Assembly: GCA_964396535.1 (NCBI GenBank)
Contig: CAYNFT010000046.1
Coordinates: 1-16,241 of the forward strand
Length of the DNA: 16,241 nucleotides
Direction: 5' to 3'
From: CAYNFT01 sp964396535
GTDB lineage: Bacteria > Chloroflexota > Dehalococcoidia > Dehalococcoidales > UBA2162
Part shown: positions 13,028 through 16,241 of the stretch, piece after piece
How positions within the stretch are numbered: the first letter of the stretch is position 1
Layout: every line of letters starts with the position of its first letter
Program-made: the position numbers and the translations under genes
The notes under the pieces: model-generated
What the model saw: only the letters and a program-made list of their open reading frames with translations
Database searches by the model: none
What the model was told of the DNA's origin: nothing

Positions 13028-13477
13028 TTGCGCGAAAAATTAACACAGGTTCTTGCTCCCTACCGGGGGCAAGAAGGAGCTACAATCCCCGTTCTGCAGA
13101 AGGCACAAGAGGAAGTTGGCTATCTTTCTGAGGAAGTAATCTCAGAGATAGCTATTTTTCTAGGCCTGACTGAGAATGAAGTTTATGGCGTTGCTACCTT
13201 TTATGCCCAGTTCCGATTTGAACGACCAGGTGAACATACGATAAAATGTTGTCAGGGCACTGCATGCTATGTTCAGGGTGGACGGCGTATTTTGGAGGCA
13301 GTAGAAGACGAACTCAATATTGAGCCGGGTAAAACCACCACTGATGATTACAAATTTAGCCTTGAGAGAGTAGCTTGTTTTGGCTCGTGTGCCTTAGCTC
13401 CAGTTATGGTGGTAGATAAGACTGTCTATGGCAGAATGACCCCGGCCAAGGCGAGACAAATATTAGCTCAGTATTAA
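13028..13477 (+). CDS. nuoE: NuoE-like [2Fe-2S] subunit (NADH-linked oxidoreductase)
   Basis: The thioredoxin-fold [2Fe-2S] subunit of NADH dehydrogenase/bifurcating hydrogenase/formate dehydrogenase modules, 149 residues. It has an N-terminal helical part with IPVLQKAQEEVGYLSEEV (20-37), VYGVATFYAQF (52-62), then cluster ligands C75-x4-C80 and C117-x3-C121. The start is TTG at 13028, chosen because GGAGG (13016-13020) lies seven bases upstream and the family N-terminus (REKLTQVL) begins there; an upstream in-frame ATG at 12935 precedes the promoter and is rejected. It is the first gene of a three-gene operon, 11 bases before the NuoF-like gene, with which it should form the diaphorase module. 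Confidence 0.93.
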   Translation: MREKLTQVLAPYRGQEGATIPVLQKAQEEVGYLSEEVISEIAIFLGLTENEVYGVATFYAQFRFERPGEHTIKCCQGTACYVQGGRRILEAVEDELNIEPGKTTTDDYKFSLERVACFGSCALAPVMVVDKTVYGRMTPAKARQILAQY

Positions 13478-13488
13478 GGAGCGTAGTT

Positions 13489-15432
13489 GTGTCATTTGAT
13501 GAAATTCGTGAACAAGCTATATCAGAATGGGGGGCTTTACAGCATAGTAAGAAGCCCCGTATTCTTGTAGGCACCGCCACCTGTGGACGAGCCGCCGGGG
13601 CGCTAGCTGTTTTGGAAACCATTGACAAGGAATTAACCAGACTGGGTATCGAGGCGATAGTGACACAGGTTGGCTGTATCGGACTTTGTTATGCTGAACC
13701 TCTAGTAGATATAATAAAGCCAAATCGTCCTCGCATCTGCTATGGTAGCGTCACCCCAGAAATCGCTTCACAGCTAATAGAAGACTATATTGTTAATGAT
13801 AACCCCCGTCCTGACCTGGCTCTGGGAACCATTGGTGAAGATGGTATTGATGGTATTCCTAAACTTTTTGAGTTGCCTGTGCTTAAACCGCAGGTGCGTC
13901 TGGCATTACGTAATTGTGGTCATATAGACCCTGCTGATATAAAGCAGTACATTGCTAATGATGGTTATAGCGGTTTCACTAAGGCATTGAAGATGACTCC
14001 TAAAGAAGTTATTGACGAAATCAGTAAGTCCGGCCTGAGGGGTAGAGGTGGTGCTGGTGCCTCCACCGGTTTTAAATGGGAACGCCTTTGGGAGGCTCCA
14101 GGCGATGAGAAATACATAATTTGCAATGCCGATGAAGGTGACCCCGGAGCTTTTATGGACAGAGCATTACTGGAGGGTGATCCCCATGCAGTACTGGAAG
14201 GTATGCTTATCGGTTCATATGCTACTGGTGCCAATCATGATTATATTTACTGCCGTGCTGAATATCCGCTGGCTATCGAGCGCCTGGAGACAGCGCTATC
14301 CCAGATGGCGGAATATGGCTTACTGGGAGAAAATATACTTGGCTCAGGCTTTAATTTGGATATAAAAATAAAGGAGGGGGCTGGTGCCTTCGTCTGTGGT
14401 GAGGAAACTGCCCTGATAGCCTCTCTTGAAGGTAAGCGGGGAATGCCCCGGTCTCGCCCTCCCTTCCCGGCAGTGTCCGGCTTATGGGGTAAGCCAACCA
14501 ATGTAAATAATGTGGAGACCTGGGGTAATGTTTCGGCGATACTGCAAAAAGGGGCCGAGTGGTACGCCAGTTACGGTACGGAGAGGAGTAAAGGCACCAA
14601 GACCTTTGCTCTAGCTGGCAAGATCGCGCGTACCGGGTTAATAGAGGTGCCAATGGGTATCCGGCTGGGTGACATTATTTATGAAATTGGTGGGGGAATT
14701 GTTAACAATAAGCAATTTAAGGCAGTGCAAACGGGAGGTCCATCAGGTGGGTGCCTGCCGGCCAGCATGGTGGACCTGTCGGTAGATTATGAATCCCTGG
14801 CGGAGGCAGGTTCCATAGTAGGCTCGGGCGGGATGGTGGTTGCCGATGAAGATACCTGCATGGTTGATCTGGCAAAGTTCTTTCTTACTTTCGTTCAAGC
14901 TGAATCTTGCGGCAAGTGTGTTCCCTGCCGTGTCGGCACCAGACAGATGCTTAATATTCTGGAGCGTATTACCCGGGGCGAAGGGCAACCTGGTGACATG
15001 GAGCAGCTCGAAGAGTTAGCCCAGCTAGTCAAGTCTACCTCCTTATGTGCTCTGGGTGGCACTGCCCCCAATCCGGTTTTAACTACACTTCGTTACTTTC
15101 GTGAGGAATATGAGGCTCATATAAATGAGAAGCGATGTCCAGCATTAGTCTGTAGTGAGTTAATTTCTTACTATATCCTCCCTGATAAATGTGAAGGGTG
15201 TGGGATATGCCTCAGGAATTGTCCGGTTGGGGCTATCTCTGGTGGCAAGAGGATGGTGCATATTATTGACCAGGATAAGTGTAGCAAATGCGGTACCTGC
15301 CTCAGTGTCTGTCCTGAACGATTCAGCGCGGTGGTGAAGGTTTCTGGAGAGAAAATAGAGGTTCCCAGCGAACCAATCCCGGTAGCCGCATCAAAAGCAA
15401 AGGGAGATGAAGAGGACTCAGATACGCCTTAA
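13489..15432 (+). CDS. NuoF/HydB-like NADH-binding flavoprotein subunit
   Basis: A 647-residue diaphorase subunit that binds FMN and NAD(H) and passes electrons to Fe-S clusters. Domains in order: an N-terminal thioredoxin-like ferredoxin (about 24-100) with C32, C63 and C67; the NuoF core with the glycine-rich GLRGRGGAGASTGFKW (182-197) and NADEGDPGAFMDR (213-225); GEETALI (304-310); an SLBB part; the N3 [4Fe-4S] site C474/C477/C480 with C520; and a C-terminal 2[4Fe-4S] ferredoxin, C568/C571/C574/C578 and C598/C601/C604/C608. This long form is typical of HydB/HndC and of NAD-linked formate dehydrogenase beta subunits, not of respiratory NuoF. The GTG start has AAGGAG overlapping the nuoE stop codon. 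The acidic tail ends 27 bases before the next gene. Confidence 0.94.
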   Translation: MSFDEIREQAISEWGALQHSKKPRILVGTATCGRAAGALAVLETIDKELTRLGIEAIVTQVGCIGLCYAEPLVDIIKPNRPRICYGSVTPEIASQLIEDYIVNDNPRPDLALGTIGEDGIDGIPKLFELPVLKPQVRLALRNCGHIDPADIKQYIANDGYSGFTKALKMTPKEVIDEISKSGLRGRGGAGASTGFKWERLWEAPGDEKYIICNADEGDPGAFMDRALLEGDPHAVLEGMLIGSYATGANHDYIYCRAEYPLAIERLETALSQMAEYGLLGENILGSGFNLDIKIKEGAGAFVCGEETALIASLEGKRGMPRSRPPFPAVSGLWGKPTNVNNVETWGNVSAILQKGAEWYASYGTERSKGTKTFALAGKIARTGLIEVPMGIRLGDIIYEIGGGIVNNKQFKAVQTGGPSGGCLPASMVDLSVDYESLAEAGSIVGSGGMVVADEDTCMVDLAKFFLTFVQAESCGKCVPCRVGTRQMLNILERITRGEGQPGDMEQLEELAQLVKSTSLCALGGTAPNPVLTTLRYFREEYEAHINEKRCPALVCSELISYYILPDKCEGCGICLRNCPVGAISGGKRMVHIIDQDKCSKCGTCLSVCPERFSAVVKVSGEKIEVPSEPIPVAASKAKGDEEDSDTP

Positions 15433-15459
15433 AGATTATTTAATGAGGTTAGATGTGGA

Positions 15460-16241
15460 ATGATTACTTTAACCATTAATGGCCAGCAAGTCGAAGGCAG
15501 CGAAGGGATGACAGTATTAGAAGTAGCGAAAAAGGGTGATATATACATTCCAACACTATGTTATCATCCATCCCTGTCTCCCTACGGAGGCTGCCGCATG
15601 TGCGTCGTGGAGATTGAGAATATGCGGGGCTTTCCTACAGCGTGCACTACGCCAGCTACTGACGGCATGGTGGTGAAGACAGACACGCCGCAGCTTCAGG
15701 AATTCCGGCGGGGTGTTTTAGAACTTATTCTAACTGAGCATCCTCATGTATGCCTCATCTGCGACCGCAAAGAGCGATGCGAACCCTTTGATATATGTTT
15801 GCGCAGTGTGTCAGTAACCGAGCGCTGCGTGCTTTGTCCCAAGAATGGGCGTTGTGAGCTGCAAGAGGTAGTCGATTATGTGGGAATTAAGGAAGTAACA
15901 CTGCCCTATGTCTACAAGGATCTGCCGATACACAAGGAAGACCCCTTCTTTGAGCGGGATTACAACATGTGTATCCTGTGCGGGCGATGTGTCAGAGTCT
16001 GCCAGGAAGTACGGGGGGCGGGGGCAATAGCCTTCACCTACCGTGGCAGCCAGGCATTAATCGGGACTGCCTTCGATAGGACATTACAGGAATCGGGGTG
16101 CCAATTCTGTGGGGCATGTGTTGATGCCTGTCCTACCGGGGCGCTACTGGAGAGGGGCAGAAAATGGGAAGGCGCAGTGGCCGAGCGCCAGGTGCTTACC
16201 ACCTGTCCTTACTGCGGGGTTGGCTGCCAGTTGGAGCTAAA
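15460..16241 (+). CDS. NuoG-like molybdopterin oxidoreductase, probably formate dehydrogenase alpha (N-terminal part)
   Basis: The first 260 residues are present and the gene continues past the window end. Domains: a plant-type [2Fe-2S] domain with C34, C45, C48 and C62; a His-Cys cluster region, H94-x3-C98-x2-C101-x5-C107, followed by a second C123-x2-C126-x5-C132 ending in ELQ; a ferredoxin-type pair with C171/C174/C177/C181 and C214/C217/C220/C224; and CPYCGVGC (249-256), the start of the [4Fe-4S]/bis-MGD domain. That last motif separates it from iron hydrogenases and suits FdhA-type enzymes. With the NuoE- and NuoF-like subunits it would form an NAD-linked, perhaps electron-bifurcating, formate dehydrogenase. 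Another Mo/W enzyme is possible because the catalytic Cys/Sec lies outside the window. The ATG has GAGGT about ten bases upstream. Confidence 0.88.
   Translation, partial: MITLTINGQQVEGSEGMTVLEVAKKGDIYIPTLCYHPSLSPYGGCRMCVVEIENMRGFPTACTTPATDGMVVKTDTPQLQEFRRGVLELILTEHPHVCLICDRKERCEPFDICLRSVSVTERCVLCPKNGRCELQEVVDYVGIKEVTLPYVYKDLPIHKEDPFFERDYNMCILCGRCVRVCQEVRGAGAIAFTYRGSQALIGTAFDRTLQESGCQFCGACVDACPTGALLERGRKWEGAVAERQVLTTCPYCGVGCQLEL

Noticed and set aside
15460..16241. Iron-only hydrogenase alpha subunit (HydA) as the identity of the last gene
   Set aside because: After the ferredoxin clusters the chain enters CPYCGVGC, the molybdopterin-oxidoreductase [4Fe-4S] motif, and no H-cluster motif is seen.

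Overview
The window looks like chromosomal core sequence from an anaerobic bacterium, most likely Chloroflexota and probably class Dehalococcoidia. That placement is inference. It rests on frequent TTG/GTG starts, the guanylate kinase P-loop variant GPSGVGKDS, paired acyl-CoA dehydrogenases beside an ArsA-like ATPase, tandem MFS exporters, a remA-gmk pair, and a NuoE/NuoF/molybdopterin-oxidoreductase operon. No phage, transposase, CRISPR array or integrase is visible.

Layout. 1-53: 5' three quarters of a tRNA-Lys(UUU) on the minus strand. 268-1515: histidyl-tRNA synthetase (+). 1608-2342: metallophosphoesterase (+). 2358-2847 (minus): a heat-shock-type unit, with an FmdB-like zinc ribbon followed by a 53-residue four-cysteine protein, behind a strong promoter whose start-site region carries a CIRCE operator. 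2991-6964 (minus): ArsA/GET3-like ATPase, two acyl-CoA dehydrogenases and a gamma-glutamylcyclotransferase-like protein. 7338-10139 (+): two tandem paralogous MFS transporters, each with its own near-identical promoter; the first has a long, hairpin-rich leader. 10290-11943 (+): DUF47/PhoU-like protein overlapping a PiT phosphate permease. 11949-12878 (minus): remA and gmk. 13028-16241 (+): NuoE-like, NuoF/HydB-like and the N-terminal part of a NuoG-like molybdopterin oxidoreductase, probably an NAD-linked formate dehydrogenase; the last gene runs off the window.

Two regulatory signals stand out. First, the fmdB-like gene appears to be under HrcA control: CIRCE matches 17 of 18 arm positions with the correct 9-base spacer, directly after a TTGACT-N17-TAAAAT promoter. 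Second, six transcription units (tRNA-Lys, fmdB, both MFS genes, duf47-pit, nuoE) share one promoter form, TTG(A/C)-type -35, exactly 17 bases, then TAAA(C/A/T)T. This suggests that the main sigma factor of this organism prefers TAAACT-like -10 boxes.

Most genes are housekeeping or metabolic and their family assignments are secure. Less certain are the substrates of the MFS pair, the acyl-CoA dehydrogenase pair and the ArsA-like ATPase, and the role of the small zinc-ribbon protein.
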